NCBI GenBank assembly: GCA_964370625.1
Contig: CAYJKB010000003.1
Span: 35,755-99,754 of the forward strand
Direction: 5' to 3'
DNA length: 64,000 nucleotides
DNA from: CAYJKB01 sp964370625
GTDB lineage: Bacteria > Bacillota > Clostridia > Oscillospirales > Butyricicoccaceae
A program made the translations under genes and the position numbers. Within the stretch, counting starts at the first letter, position 1, and each line of letters opens with the position of its first letter. The notes under the pieces were generated by a model, which saw nothing but the letters and a program-made list of their open reading frames with translations, had not been told where the DNA came from and did no database searches. Below are positions 17,109 to 24,969 of the stretch, one piece after another.

Positions 17109-17459
17109 TTAAATTGCTTCTGTGCCACGCTCACGATTTCTAATACGAATAGCATCTTCAACATTTGTTACAAAAATCTTACCATCACCACATTTACCCG
17201 TGCTTGCGACATCACAGATTTTATCCATCAGCATTTCTACTTTATCATCATTTACAACTGTATCAATACGTACTTTAGATGTTAAATTTATATGTGGATC
17301 ACTTTTCGGAACATAAGATACTCCTTCTGAATCTAGTTCCCTATAATGTCCACACCCCATTACATCATAAACTGTCATACCTCCTGAGTTATATTCAAAA
17401 AGCACATTTTTAACATCTACTAATTTTTCTTTTCTTACAATTATGCTAAGTTGTTTCAT
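17109..17459 (-). CDS. P-II family signal protein with divergent T-loop
   Basis: 116 residues. The fold is recognisable from MKQLSIIVRKEKLVDVKNVL at the start, the B-loop TGKCGDGKIFV (ATP/2-oxoglutarate site) and the C-loop IRIRNRERG. The T-loop, however, reads GCGHYRELDSEG and a proline-rich continuation; it is several residues longer than in GlnB/GlnK and lacks the uridylylated Tyr51 context. It therefore probably senses nucleotides and 2-oxoglutarate like P-II but contacts a different partner. No amtB or nif gene is adjacent. It sits just upstream of the dehydrogenase operon, separated by a hairpin. GGGGG precedes the ATG. Confidence 0.88.
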   Translation of the reverse strand: MKQLSIIVRKEKLVDVKNVLFEYNSGGMTVYDVMGCGHYRELDSEGVSYVPKSDPHINLTSKVRIDTVVNDDKVEMLMDKICDVASTGKCGDGKIFVTNVEDAIRIRNRERGTEAI

Positions 17460-17528
17460 GCATATTTTCCCCCTAAATAATTTTTGTTGCTTTTATAATC
17501 TATTTTCCATATCATCAGAAAACTAAAT

Positions 17529-17568
17529 CGATGAAAGCAAAATCATTGATGATTTTAATTCAGATTTT
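17529..17568. repeat. 40-bp sequence repeated on both sides of a gap (left copy)
   Basis: This 40-mer is identical to 17669-17708 and abuts the N run. It contains AAAATCAT-TG-ATGATTTT, an 8-bp-arm hairpin. Identity ending exactly at both gap borders is best explained by overlapping contig ends scaffolded without merging. Confidence 0.85.
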
Positions 17569-17668
17569 NNNNNNNNNNNNNNNNNNNNNNNNNNNNNNNN
17601 NNNNNNNNNNNNNNNNNNNNNNNNNNNNNNNNNNNNNNNNNNNNNNNNNNNNNNNNNNNNNNNNNNNN
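17569..17668. other. Assembly gap of 100 N
   Basis: A placeholder gap in the intergenic region between the P-II gene and the protease gene. The 40-bp identical flanks suggest that little or nothing is missing, or that a tandem repeat was not resolved. Confidence 0.97.
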
Positions 17669-17708
17669 CGATGAAAGCAAAATCATTGATGATTTTAATT
17701 CAGATTTT
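17669..17708. repeat. 40-bp repeat, right copy
   Basis: Same 40-mer as 17529-17568. Its palindromic core could act as terminator for the protease gene that ends at 17736 on the minus strand. Confidence 0.85.
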
Positions 17709-17735
17709 GCGTTTTCGGTATTTTAGGCAGTCTGA

Positions 17736-19310
17736 TTAGATGAAGCCTCGCAGAAAGTCTGTTAAGGTTGTATTATCTACAGCAAGGTTTAAGTTTTGCC
17801 CATCTGAATATCCGGCTGTTACAATACCTATTAATTCACCATGCAAATTTAGTAATGCTCCACCTGAACTACCTGATGATGTTGGTGCTGTAAACTGTAT
17901 CATAGACATTTTATCAAATTTTCTAAATCCTGCTATTATACCATCTGACACTGTATTAAATAATCCAAGCGGACTTCCTATAGCAACTACTTTTTGTCCA
18001 CGAACTAAATCTTCTCTATCATAAATCGGAACAGCAGGTCTGTCAACTGGTTCTATGCGAAGAAGTGCTAAATCAAAATCTTGATTATATTTTACAAGCC
18101 TTGTTGTAATCATTTCCTCTTCGCTATTTTCAAGCCTAATTGAAAATATTCGCCCACCAGCCACAACATGGCTATTTGTAACAACATAACCATCTGAATT
18201 AATAATAACACCAGAACCTGAACTCACAGGCCTGTTTTTATCATCTAGCACTGTAATCATTACAATAGATGTAGCTATATTTGCAAGTTCTATATAAGAT
18301 AATTCTGTATCACGAGACACAGGATTTTGTGGCTTTCTTGGTGGTTGAATTGTTATTTTTTGTGCTTTTGTAGGTGTTTCATTTCCCATAGTTGGCAAAT
18401 TATCATTTGGCAATTGAGGTATTTGTTCTATGGGTGTATATGTAATTTCATTTTCCTGTTGAGCTGTGTTCGGTGTTTGAACTGATTCTGGAGAATTTGC
18501 TCTTATTGGTATGCGAACAATTTCTGGTGCATTTGGGTCACGCACCTTTATTTTTGGCATTGTACGTTCTCGCCGTGTTTTTGTTGTATCCATCTGTTGG
18601 CTAAAATTTTGAATAACTTTTTCTTTGTCATATTCGCAAATTTCAGTGGTAATATCAACTTTTCCTGTAATAATTTTTATATTAAACTTAGATAAATCTA
18701 ATTTTATATCAGTTGCAGTAGTAAGATTGATAGCAAAAACATCACAACCGCAATGAGCTAATAAATTTAAGAACATCAATTCGTTTGCCTTAATAATCCC
18801 TGTAAAAACAAATTTCGGAAGTTTTATGATTTCATCAGTATTTGTAAAAATTTTTGGGAAATAATCATTTATCCATTTAAACAACACAAGTGCAAGACTA
18901 CGTTTTTTTAAATCTGATTTCATTTGTTCATCATATTCAGCTATAATTTTGATTAAAGCCTTTTTATAATTTTCATCCAAATCTTGATTGTTAAAAGAAA
19001 AAATAAATGGTGAAGTTTTAAAGCTTTCTGTATCACAATTAGCTGAAAATTCATCATATAACTTTGTATATTTATCTCTATCATTATTATCAAAGAAACT
19101 ATCAAGCAAATTTACTCGAAGATATGGTATATCTTGTTGTGATAATTTAATATCCAATTCTGTTAAATTATTTATGAAAGCTGAATTTTCATCGGTGCCT
19201 TGTTGCAATGTGAATACAGCTTCTTTTATATTATCTATAACTTCACCCTGATATGTTGTGAAATCTTCTAACGAAGTTATAATTGTCTTATTAATTTGTA
19301 CGCTAAACAC
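17736..19310 (-). CDS. YceG-like domain fused to a trypsin-like (S1C) serine protease
   Basis: 524 residues. Residues 1 to about 250 look like part of the YceG family of tellurite/stress (Ter) gene clusters: helical blocks with LVLFKWINDYFPKIF and a strand-turn KFVFTGIIKANELMFLNLL followed by GCDVFAINL. A charged, Pro-rich linker (about 255-340) leads to an HtrA-type protease domain with the triad visible: His in TNSHVVAGG, Asp in DFDLALLRI, Ser482 in GSSGGAL. There is no PDZ domain, signal peptide or transmembrane helix, so it is probably cytoplasmic, unlike HtrA/DegP. The start is a GTG with GGGGGTA upstream. The protease part is certain; the N-terminal family is a pattern match only. Confidence 0.78.
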   Translation of the reverse strand: MFSVQINKTIITSLEDFTTYQGEVIDNIKEAVFTLQQGTDENSAFINNLTELDIKLSQQDIPYLRVNLLDSFFDNNDRDKYTKLYDEFSANCDTESFKTSPFIFSFNNQDLDENYKKALIKIIAEYDEQMKSDLKKRSLALVLFKWINDYFPKIFTNTDEIIKLPKFVFTGIIKANELMFLNLLAHCGCDVFAINLTTATDIKLDLSKFNIKIITGKVDITTEICEYDKEKVIQNFSQQMDTTKTRRERTMPKIKVRDPNAPEIVRIPIRANSPESVQTPNTAQQENEITYTPIEQIPQLPNDNLPTMGNETPTKAQKITIQPPRKPQNPVSRDTELSYIELANIATSIVMITVLDDKNRPVSSGSGVIINSDGYVVTNSHVVAGGRIFSIRLENSEEEMITTRLVKYNQDFDLALLRIEPVDRPAVPIYDREDLVRGQKVVAIGSPLGLFNTVSDGIIAGFRKFDKMSMIQFTAPTSSGSSGGALLNLHGELIGIVTAGYSDGQNLNLAVDNTTLTDFLRGFI

Positions 19311-19480
19311 GCCGAAATACCCCCATTTGTATTTTATTACCTATTAAAAACCATGTAGAATATATTATATCAAATTTTTTTATATTTGTGTATAGCCTTT
19401 CGAAAAATATTTTTCTAGTGTTTATTTTTTCGAGCAAATATGATAAAATTAATCATATACAAATAGAGAGGAGCTTTGAT

Positions 19481-19990
19481 ATGAATTGTCCGAATTGTCG
19501 TAAACCTCTTAGCACAAAATATACTGAGTGTCCTTATTGTGGCACTTATATTCACAGTGTAACACCTGAAATTTATTCAATTAAAAATATACATGATGTA
19601 ATGAACAAAGGCATTAAAGAAAAATTTTTTCCTTCAACTCTTATTTATTATTTAGTGATAGCTAGCATTATTTTTCCACCGTTTAGCAATTTTATAGGTG
19701 TACATTATCACCCTGTATCTTCTGCCACAGCACAACTTCTGATGTTTATTGCAGATTATATGTTAGTCCCTTGGTTTTCTTCTAATCTATTTGTCATAGG
19801 TATTGGATTTTCTCTCGAATTAAAGCGTAAAGAAATCTACCCTACTCGCTCTGAAATTTTATTTGTAATAGGCTCTATTCTCCTTTCTATATATTATATT
19901 CTAAGTAAGCAAAATATTTTACTAATTGCTTTAGTTACTTGCCTATTTTTAATCAAGCTTATAATAAACTATATTTCTAATAATAAATAA
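19481..19990 (+). CDS. Zinc-ribbon membrane protein, function unknown
   Basis: 169 residues from the ATG at 19481, preceded by GAGGAGC; an upstream in-frame start has no ribosome-binding site. The first 22 residues form a zinc ribbon (CPNCRKPL then CPYCGTYI). Four hydrophobic segments follow, between about residues 50 and 166. Such ribbon-plus-membrane proteins are common in Firmicutes and have no assigned function. It is monocistronic, convergent with the feo operon, and shares a terminator with it. Confidence 0.72.
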   Translation: MNCPNCRKPLSTKYTECPYCGTYIHSVTPEIYSIKNIHDVMNKGIKEKFFPSTLIYYLVIASIIFPPFSNFIGVHYHPVSSATAQLLMFIADYMLVPWFSSNLFVIGIGFSLELKRKEIYPTRSEILFVIGSILLSIYYILSKQNILLIALVTCLFLIKLIINYISNNK

Positions 19991-19992
19991 TT

Positions 19993-20028
19993 AAAAGGTT
20001 GCGATGAACATTCTCATCACAACCTTTT
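19993..20028. terminator. Bidirectional terminator between convergent genes
   Basis: AAAAGGTTGCGATGA (19993-20007) pairs with TCATCACAACCTTTT (20014-20028), giving T-runs on both strands. It ends the zinc-ribbon gene (+) and the feo operon (-). Confidence 0.85.
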
Positions 20029-20042
20029 GTGTTTATTTGATT

Positions 20043-20228
20043 TTAATGATTACAACCTGAACAACCATTAGTGTCAGTTGAATCTTCTTTTTTTTCGTTA
20101 GCTGATTTAGATGAACACGCACTACACCCTATGCATTTTGCACCTTTTTTCTTTTGAGATACAACATACCAAATCGCAAGAGATATAATTACTACTAATA
20201 TTAAAGCAACTATTAAATCGTTCATCAT
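20043..20228 (-). CDS. FeoB-associated Cys-rich membrane protein
   Basis: 61 residues: one transmembrane helix (about 4-23), a basic stretch, then a Cys-rich tail (CIGCSACSS, later CSGCNH). This is the small protein typically encoded right after feoB in Firmicutes, here 25 bases downstream. It may take the place of FeoC or help iron handling at the FeoB exit; the role is not established. AAGG precedes the ATG. Confidence 0.85.
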   Translation of the reverse strand: MMNDLIVALILVVIISLAIWYVVSQKKKGAKCIGCSACSSKSANEKKEDSTDTNGCSGCNH

Positions 20229-20253
20229 TAAACCTTCTTTCTCTAACAGATAA

Positions 20254-22266
20254 TTAAACTGCTACATTTGTTTTTTGTTGTGATTTTAATGCAGCTTTTT
20301 TCTCACCTTTAATTACAAGTGATACTAGAAGACCGATTAAGATTGCTACAACAACAAGCCCTGGAACAAAACCTGTGCCTACAGCTCCTGTAGTAACTAG
20401 TGTACCGATTTGATATACTAAGAATGCTACAACATAACCTGTTCCAAATTGAAGTCCAATACCAGCCCACAACCATTTTTTATTTTCCATTTCTGCATTC
20501 ATAGCACCGATTGCAGCAAAACAAGGAGGTGTAAATAGGTTGAACATTAAGTATGCTAGCGCAGCTACTGAAGTTAGACCCATTATTGATGCTACATCAG
20601 ATGCCCCTGATGTAAGTTCTAATGCATCTGTATCAATAAAGCTTGTGATACCATAAACTACTGCTAATGTACCAACAACGTTTTCTTTTGCGATAAACCC
20701 TGTAACAGCTGCTGCTGCAAGTTGCCAAACACCAAAACCTAATGGAACTAGAAGCATAGCAAATGGAGTTGAAATAGCTGCAAGGATACTTGTATTTTGT
20801 GCATTTTCAGCTACAACATTGAAGCTTAAATCGAATGTACTCATAATTTGTACAGCTGCGTTACAAAGTAAGATAATTGTACCAGCTTTAACAACGAATG
20901 CTTTACCACGTGATAACATTGAAATAGTTGCTTTACCAATGCTAGGCACTTTGTATTCAGGAAGTTCCATAATGAAGAAAGTTCTTGCATTTTTCTCACC
21001 TGTAATACGAACAATTAAAAATGCACCTAAAATGATAAGAGCTATACCTACGAAGTACATTAAAGTACCAACCCATGAAGCATCTTCAAAGAATACACCT
21101 GCAAATAAAGCGATAACTGGAAGTTTTGCCCCGCATGGCATAAACGGTGTTAGCATTGCAGTTGTACGACGTTGACGTTCATTTTTGATTGTTCTTGATG
21201 CCATTACACCAGGGATTGCACAAGCAGTACCAACTATCATAGGGATAATTGATTTACCTGAAAGTCCTACAAGTTTAAGATATCTATCCATAACTACAGC
21301 AACACGTGCCATATAACCACAATCTTCTAGAAGTGCAAGTAAGAAGAACATTACCATGATAAGTGGTAAGAAACCAAGTACAGCACCAACACCACCGATT
21401 ATACCATCAAGTAAAAGTGCTGATAAAATTGGGCTTACATCTTCACCAAGTGCAGCTGCTGCACCATCATAAATTGCGCCAATTAATACTTCAAGCCAAC
21501 CTGCAATGATTGGACCTACATGTGTTTGTGAAATCGAGAACACTGCCCACATTACAGCAATAAAAATTGGAATACCAAGAATTTTATTTGCTACAATGCT
21601 ATCAACTTTATCTTGTGTGTTTTTTGCACTACTTGAAATCTCACGTGTTTCAACATTTTTTACAATTTCATTTACATGCTCATAACGCTTCTTATCTGCA
21701 ATAGTTACAGCATCAGCAGTTGAAACATCATAACTTGACATATCAAACGGTGCAGATTGCCCTTTTCCTGCTTGCGCTATAGCTTTTTCAATTAATGCTG
21801 ACAAACCATTATCAGTGCTTGCAGTCGCTGTTGTATTAATTACAGGACAACCTAATTTTTCAGATAAAAGTTTTGCATTAATATTGATTTTTTTCTTAGC
21901 ATTCATATCACTCTTATTAAGAGCTACAACAACTGGAATACCAATTTCTAAAAGCTGAGTTGTGAAAAATAAGCTTCTTGATAAGCTTGTTGCATCAACG
22001 ATGTTGATGATTACATCTGGGTTTTCAGTTTTAACAAAATCTCTTGTGATATTTTCTTCTGAAGTAAATGGTGACATTGAATATGCGCCTGGAAGGTCTA
22101 TTGCTACGATGTCAACATTCCCGCTGTAGATGCTTTTTTTAATATCCCCTTCTTTTTTCTCAACTGTAACACCAGCCCAGTTTCCAACACGCTCAACTTT
22201 ACCTGTAATTGCGTTGAAAAGTGTGGTTTTACCACTATTTGGGTTTCCTGTTAGTGCAATTTTCAT
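20254..22266 (-). CDS. feoB: Ferrous iron transporter FeoB
   Basis: 670 residues. N-terminal G domain with G1 GNPNSGKTTLFN, G3 DLPGAYSMSPFT and G4 NKSD; then a helical GDI-like spacer, and from about 225 the membrane part with two Gate-type halves (IPMIVGTACAIPGVMASRTI and later FTPPCFAAIGAMNAEM). It imports Fe(II), with GTP binding by the G domain controlling transport. The length is on the short side for the family but all blocks are present. It follows feoA by 56 bases, and a DtxR-type box lies in that gap. Confidence 0.96.
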   Translation of the reverse strand: MKIALTGNPNSGKTTLFNAITGKVERVGNWAGVTVEKKEGDIKKSIYSGNVDIVAIDLPGAYSMSPFTSEENITRDFVKTENPDVIINIVDATSLSRSLFFTTQLLEIGIPVVVALNKSDMNAKKKININAKLLSEKLGCPVINTTATASTDNGLSALIEKAIAQAGKGQSAPFDMSSYDVSTADAVTIADKKRYEHVNEIVKNVETREISSSAKNTQDKVDSIVANKILGIPIFIAVMWAVFSISQTHVGPIIAGWLEVLIGAIYDGAAAALGEDVSPILSALLLDGIIGGVGAVLGFLPLIMVMFFLLALLEDCGYMARVAVVMDRYLKLVGLSGKSIIPMIVGTACAIPGVMASRTIKNERQRRTTAMLTPFMPCGAKLPVIALFAGVFFEDASWVGTLMYFVGIALIILGAFLIVRITGEKNARTFFIMELPEYKVPSIGKATISMLSRGKAFVVKAGTIILLCNAAVQIMSTFDLSFNVVAENAQNTSILAAISTPFAMLLVPLGFGVWQLAAAAVTGFIAKENVVGTLAVVYGITSFIDTDALELTSGASDVASIMGLTSVAALAYLMFNLFTPPCFAAIGAMNAEMENKKWLWAGIGLQFGTGYVVAFLVYQIGTLVTTGAVGTGFVPGLVVVAILIGLLVSLVIKGEKKAALKSQQKTNVAV

Positions 22267-22290
22267 TTTACTTTCTCCTTTGATTTATAA

Positions 22291-22304
22291 TTAGTTTTTG
22301 CTAA
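22291..22304. promoter_or_regulatory. DtxR-type box between feoA and feoB
   Basis: TTAGTTTTTGCTAA fits TTAG-N6-CTAA, the core spacing of DtxR/IdeR iron boxes. A second copy in front of feoA supports it. No separate promoter was recognised here. Confidence 0.45.
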
Positions 22305-22322
22305 CTTATATGTGTCAGAAAA

Positions 22323-22535
22323 CTATATTTCTATAGCTTCTGCAAGATCTGGGTCGATGCTGTATCTAGCATCTTTCACTGTAATAACAAAGTTATCAGA
22401 TATGATGGAGATAACTGTTACTTTTTCACCTTCATAACACCCTAATGTTAATAAAAAAGCTTCTAACTCGCTATCACTTGTGTTTACAGATTTTATTATA
22501 TACTCTTTTCCGATTTCAGCTTTTGTAAGATTCAT
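22323..22535 (-). CDS. feoA: FeoA, ferrous iron transport accessory protein
   Basis: 70 residues, an SH3-like beta barrel of the FeoA family: LTAK-type start (MNLTKAEIGKEYIIKSV), a central LLTLGCYEGEKVTVI and a final strand with DARYSIDPDLAEAIEI. It is thought to bind FeoB on the cytoplasmic side and aid iron uptake. It is first in the feoA-feoB-Cys-rich operon, with a strong promoter and an iron-box palindrome upstream. Confidence 0.93.
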   Translation of the reverse strand: MNLTKAEIGKEYIIKSVNTSDSELEAFLLTLGCYEGEKVTVISIISDNFVITVKDARYSIDPDLAEAIEI

Positions 22536-22572
22536 TCAATCATCACTTTCCTGTATATTCACACACATTTTA

Positions 22573-22586
22573 TTAGCTTATGCTAA
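22573..22586. promoter_or_regulatory. DtxR-type operator before feoA
   Basis: TTAGCTTATGCTAA (arms TTAGC/GCTAA) lies just downstream of the feoA -10, covering the expected transcription start. It has the TTAG-N6-CTAA form of the DtxR/IdeR box, so an iron-loaded DtxR-family repressor is the likely ligand. Confidence 0.65.
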
Positions 22587-22599
22587 CCTCATTTAATAG

Positions 22600-22628
22600 A
22601 ATATACCACATAAAGCATTTAAAGTCAA
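22600..22628 (-). promoter_or_regulatory. Promoter of the feo operon
   Basis: On the minus strand TTGACT (22628-22623), 17-bp spacer, TATATT (22605-22600). The -35 is in the loop and the -10 at the outer end of the 3' arm of the hairpin 22603-22644. Confidence 0.75.
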
Positions 22629-22644
22629 TAGCTTCATGTGGTAT
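22603..22644 (-). terminator. Hairpin after the cNMP-DUF2225 gene, overlapping the feo promoter
   Basis: ATACCACATAAAGC (22603-22616) pairs with GCTTCATGTGGTAT (22631-22644), a 14-bp stem with one wobble and a 14-base loop. It lies just after the stop of the gene ending at 22669. The T-run is weak. Confidence 0.6.
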
Positions 22645-22668
22645 TATTAATATTTATATAATTATATA

Positions 22669-23901
22669 TTATTCTTGCAATTCTTTCATTTTTCGGCGAA
22701 CATCATAAAGTTCCCCATCTATCATCATTTTATATATACGTTTGCCTTCTTTTATAAACTTAGCATTGCCCAAATATTTATAAGCATCATCTAATCTACC
22801 TAATCTATTCGCAAGTGCACCAGTTACCATCATCAAAACTTGTGTACCTTCATCTGATATAACAGAGTTTTCAAAATATTTCACAGACGCATCAAATGCC
22901 TTTTCTGTTGCAAAAATTTCCATTTCTTCATCTTTTATATCTTCATAAATCCAAGCTAAATGTCTCCATATTTTTGATATTAGATAATAGCTGTCCTTAT
23001 AATAATGTGAACATAATAGGGCAAAATAATACGAAGCAAAAACCATATCAACATTTTTTTCACCTGATGCATAATCAAATTTCAGCTTTTCTTTGTAGTT
23101 AAGTAAAATATTCTTCACTTGTGTTGGCAAATTAACATAAGTAGAGAAGTTATGTTCAAATGTACTAAAGTAACAATGCGGGCATGTGTAAACTTCATAC
23201 CACTCAGGCATTATATCTTTATAATGACGTCTTAAATCACATCTTAATTTACCATCTTGTTTAAGTTGAGACATAAGCACTTTATTTGTATTAAATTCTT
23301 CTTTACAATTCGGACATTTCACTTTAATATTCACAAGATACTGTTTATGTTCATCTGATGCTTTTATATTATATTTTTTATGCTTTTCAGGGAACGGATT
23401 TGAATCTACTATATCATTTTTCGCATAACTAAACTCATTTTTTGATTGTTCAACAATACCTTTCATGCCAACACTTTCATCGTGTCCATATTTTGAAATC
23501 CACTGACTAAGAAGCCCAGCTAGTTGAACTTTTTCATCATTTGTAGTGGATAATCGTCTGCATATGGTAGCTATAAATTGGAAAATAGCTTCTGGTGCTT
23601 GTTCAGAAAAACTGAAAAAATTATCTTTCGATAATGCAAGCAAGGCTGTATCTTCTGAGGCTACAACTGTAGCTGATCGAGGTTTATTTAAAAACAGGCT
23701 CATCTCACCGAAAAATTCACCAGCTTCTATATGTGCAAGTAACACTTCATCAAAGAGCCCGTAACTTTTATAGACATTTACACTCCCTGAAACTATTACA
23801 TACATTTCATTTATATCTCTATCATTTTCACGTACAATAATTTCACCAGTTGCAAATTTTTTGAAATTTGAAATCTTTTTGAGTAATTTTACATCAATCA
23901 T
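22669..23901 (-). CDS. Cyclic-nucleotide-binding domain plus DUF2225 protein
   Basis: 410 residues. Residues 1-125 are a cNMP-binding (CAP-like) barrel: FATGEIIVRENDRDINEMYVI, then the phosphate-cassette region GEFFGEMSLFLNKPRSATV with the conserved Glu and Arg. No helix-turn-helix follows. From about 190 comes DUF2225, starting with a zinc ribbon (KCPNCKEEF, later TCPHCYFSTF) and continuing into TPR-like helices (ANRLGRLDDAYKYLGNAKFI). It is probably a soluble sensor that binds a nucleotide and acts through protein contacts. Not linked by operon to feo. The partner is unknown. Confidence 0.85.
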   Translation of the reverse strand: MIDVKLLKKISNFKKFATGEIIVRENDRDINEMYVIVSGSVNVYKSYGLFDEVLLAHIEAGEFFGEMSLFLNKPRSATVVASEDTALLALSKDNFFSFSEQAPEAIFQFIATICRRLSTTNDEKVQLAGLLSQWISKYGHDESVGMKGIVEQSKNEFSYAKNDIVDSNPFPEKHKKYNIKASDEHKQYLVNIKVKCPNCKEEFNTNKVLMSQLKQDGKLRCDLRRHYKDIMPEWYEVYTCPHCYFSTFEHNFSTYVNLPTQVKNILLNYKEKLKFDYASGEKNVDMVFASYYFALLCSHYYKDSYYLISKIWRHLAWIYEDIKDEEMEIFATEKAFDASVKYFENSVISDEGTQVLMMVTGALANRLGRLDDAYKYLGNAKFIKEGKRIYKMMIDGELYDVRRKMKELQE

Positions 23902-24009
23902 GGTGTTTCACCTCATAACGCTTATTTGTTATAGTTTAAACCATTGCTATACATATTTCAATAGTTGATTTTAATTTTTGTATAATATTTACAACTTCGT
24001 AAGAAATGA

Positions 24010-24039
24010 TTGACTACTATAACCATTTCATAGTATAAT
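24010..24039 (+). promoter_or_regulatory. Promoter of the stalk-domain protein gene
   Basis: TTGACT (24010-24015), an 18-bp spacer and TATAAT (24034-24039), 38 bp before the ATG. Confidence 0.65.
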
Positions 24040-24077
24040 ATCAACTATAAATAAATATTCACGAAAGAGGGATTATA

Positions 24078-24785
24078 ATGAATAAAAAGAAAGTTCTAAA
24101 AACATTGCTTTTAATTTTTGCATTATCTGCTAGCATGGTTTTTGGTGCAATTGCTGCTGTTACAAATCAGTCAATTTCAGCTCTTTTAAACCGCACAATT
24201 GTTGTTATGTATAATAAGGAAGCACAAGTTTTTAAAGATGCTAAAGGCACTCAAGTTTATCCAATTTCCTATAATGGAACTACATATCTGCCTATCCGTT
24301 CTATTTCTGAAATGCTTGATTTACCAATCGAATGGGATGGAGCTACAAATACCATTACTTTAGGCAATAATGAAAAATTGCCAACAGACCTTGTTAAACG
24401 TGCCCAAAGCGGAGCTACTTCAACTTCTTGGATTGTAAATGATACAGATTTACTTTCTTTCGAAGGTTCAACTTATGATAATGCTATTGCTTATAAACTA
24501 TGGAACGGCAGTGCTTCTGATGGACATTCTCACCGTATGTACTTTAATGTATCAGGTTATACTACTATTACATTCACTGCTGCAAATGCTGGTACATCTC
24601 CTGTTGAGTTTCGTCTTTATGACCAAAATCAAGAAGTTATTGCAACCGTGCCTGTAGAACCAGGTCAAACTATTAATAAAACTATTGAGCTTACTCGTAA
24701 CCAAACAGAACTTGCTTTCGCAGCTGTTACAGAGCCTGGTCAAACTGGATTTAATGCATTTATTTATGATGCGTTAATCTCTTAA
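24078..24785 (+). CDS. Secreted protein with copper-amine-oxidase N-terminal-like (stalk) domain
   Basis: 235 residues. A signal peptide (basic start, hydrophobic to about residue 27) precedes a stalk domain at about 38-95 with GTQVYPISYNGTTYLPIRS and the closing WDGATNTITLG, the usual copper_amine_oxidase_N pattern that occurs as a cell-surface module without any oxidase activity. Residues 110-235 form a beta-sandwich-like domain (NVSGYTTITFTAANAG, VEFRLYDQNQEVI), resembling NPCBM or carbohydrate-binding-type folds. Likely a secreted wall-associated binding protein. Monocistronic between its own promoter and terminator. Confidence 0.75.
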   Translation: MNKKKVLKTLLLIFALSASMVFGAIAAVTNQSISALLNRTIVVMYNKEAQVFKDAKGTQVYPISYNGTTYLPIRSISEMLDLPIEWDGATNTITLGNNEKLPTDLVKRAQSGATSTSWIVNDTDLLSFEGSTYDNAIAYKLWNGSASDGHSHRMYFNVSGYTTITFTAANAGTSPVEFRLYDQNQEVIATVPVEPGQTINKTIELTRNQTELAFAAVTEPGQTGFNAFIYDALIS

Positions 24786-24799
24786 ACTTCTTTAAAATC

Positions 24800-24830
24800 A
24801 AAAGTGTGGCAGATTGCCACACTTTTTTTA
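24800..24830 (+). terminator. Intrinsic terminator
   Basis: AAAAGTGTGGCA (24800-24811) pairs with TGCCACACTTTT (24815-24826), followed by further T. Confidence 0.9.
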
Positions 24831-24864
24831 TTACTTTTAAAATACAGAAAATATAGATGTTGAA

Positions 24865-24882
24865 ACTTTCAAATTTGAAAGT
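24865..24882. repeat. 18-bp perfect palindrome between convergent genes
   Basis: ACTTTCAAATTTGAAAGT has no T-run and lies between two terminators. Role unknown. Confidence 0.4.
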
Positions 24883-24930
24883 ATATATATCTTACTATTT
24901 GCAATGATTCAGTATTTTTAATATAACTTA

Positions 24931-24960
24931 GGCTGTGACGAATAAAATCTCGTCACAGCC
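24931..24960 (-). terminator. Intrinsic terminator after the SLH glycosidase gene
   Basis: GGCTGTGACG (24931-24940) pairs with CGTCACAGCC (24951-24960). Confidence 0.85.
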
Positions 24961-24969
24961 TTAAATATT

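Noticed and set aside
17529..17708. A possible CRISPR array, because a 40-bp repeat occurs twice around a gap.
   Set aside because: Only two copies, both ending exactly at the Ns, with no spacer seen and no cas gene nearby; a contig overlap explains it better.
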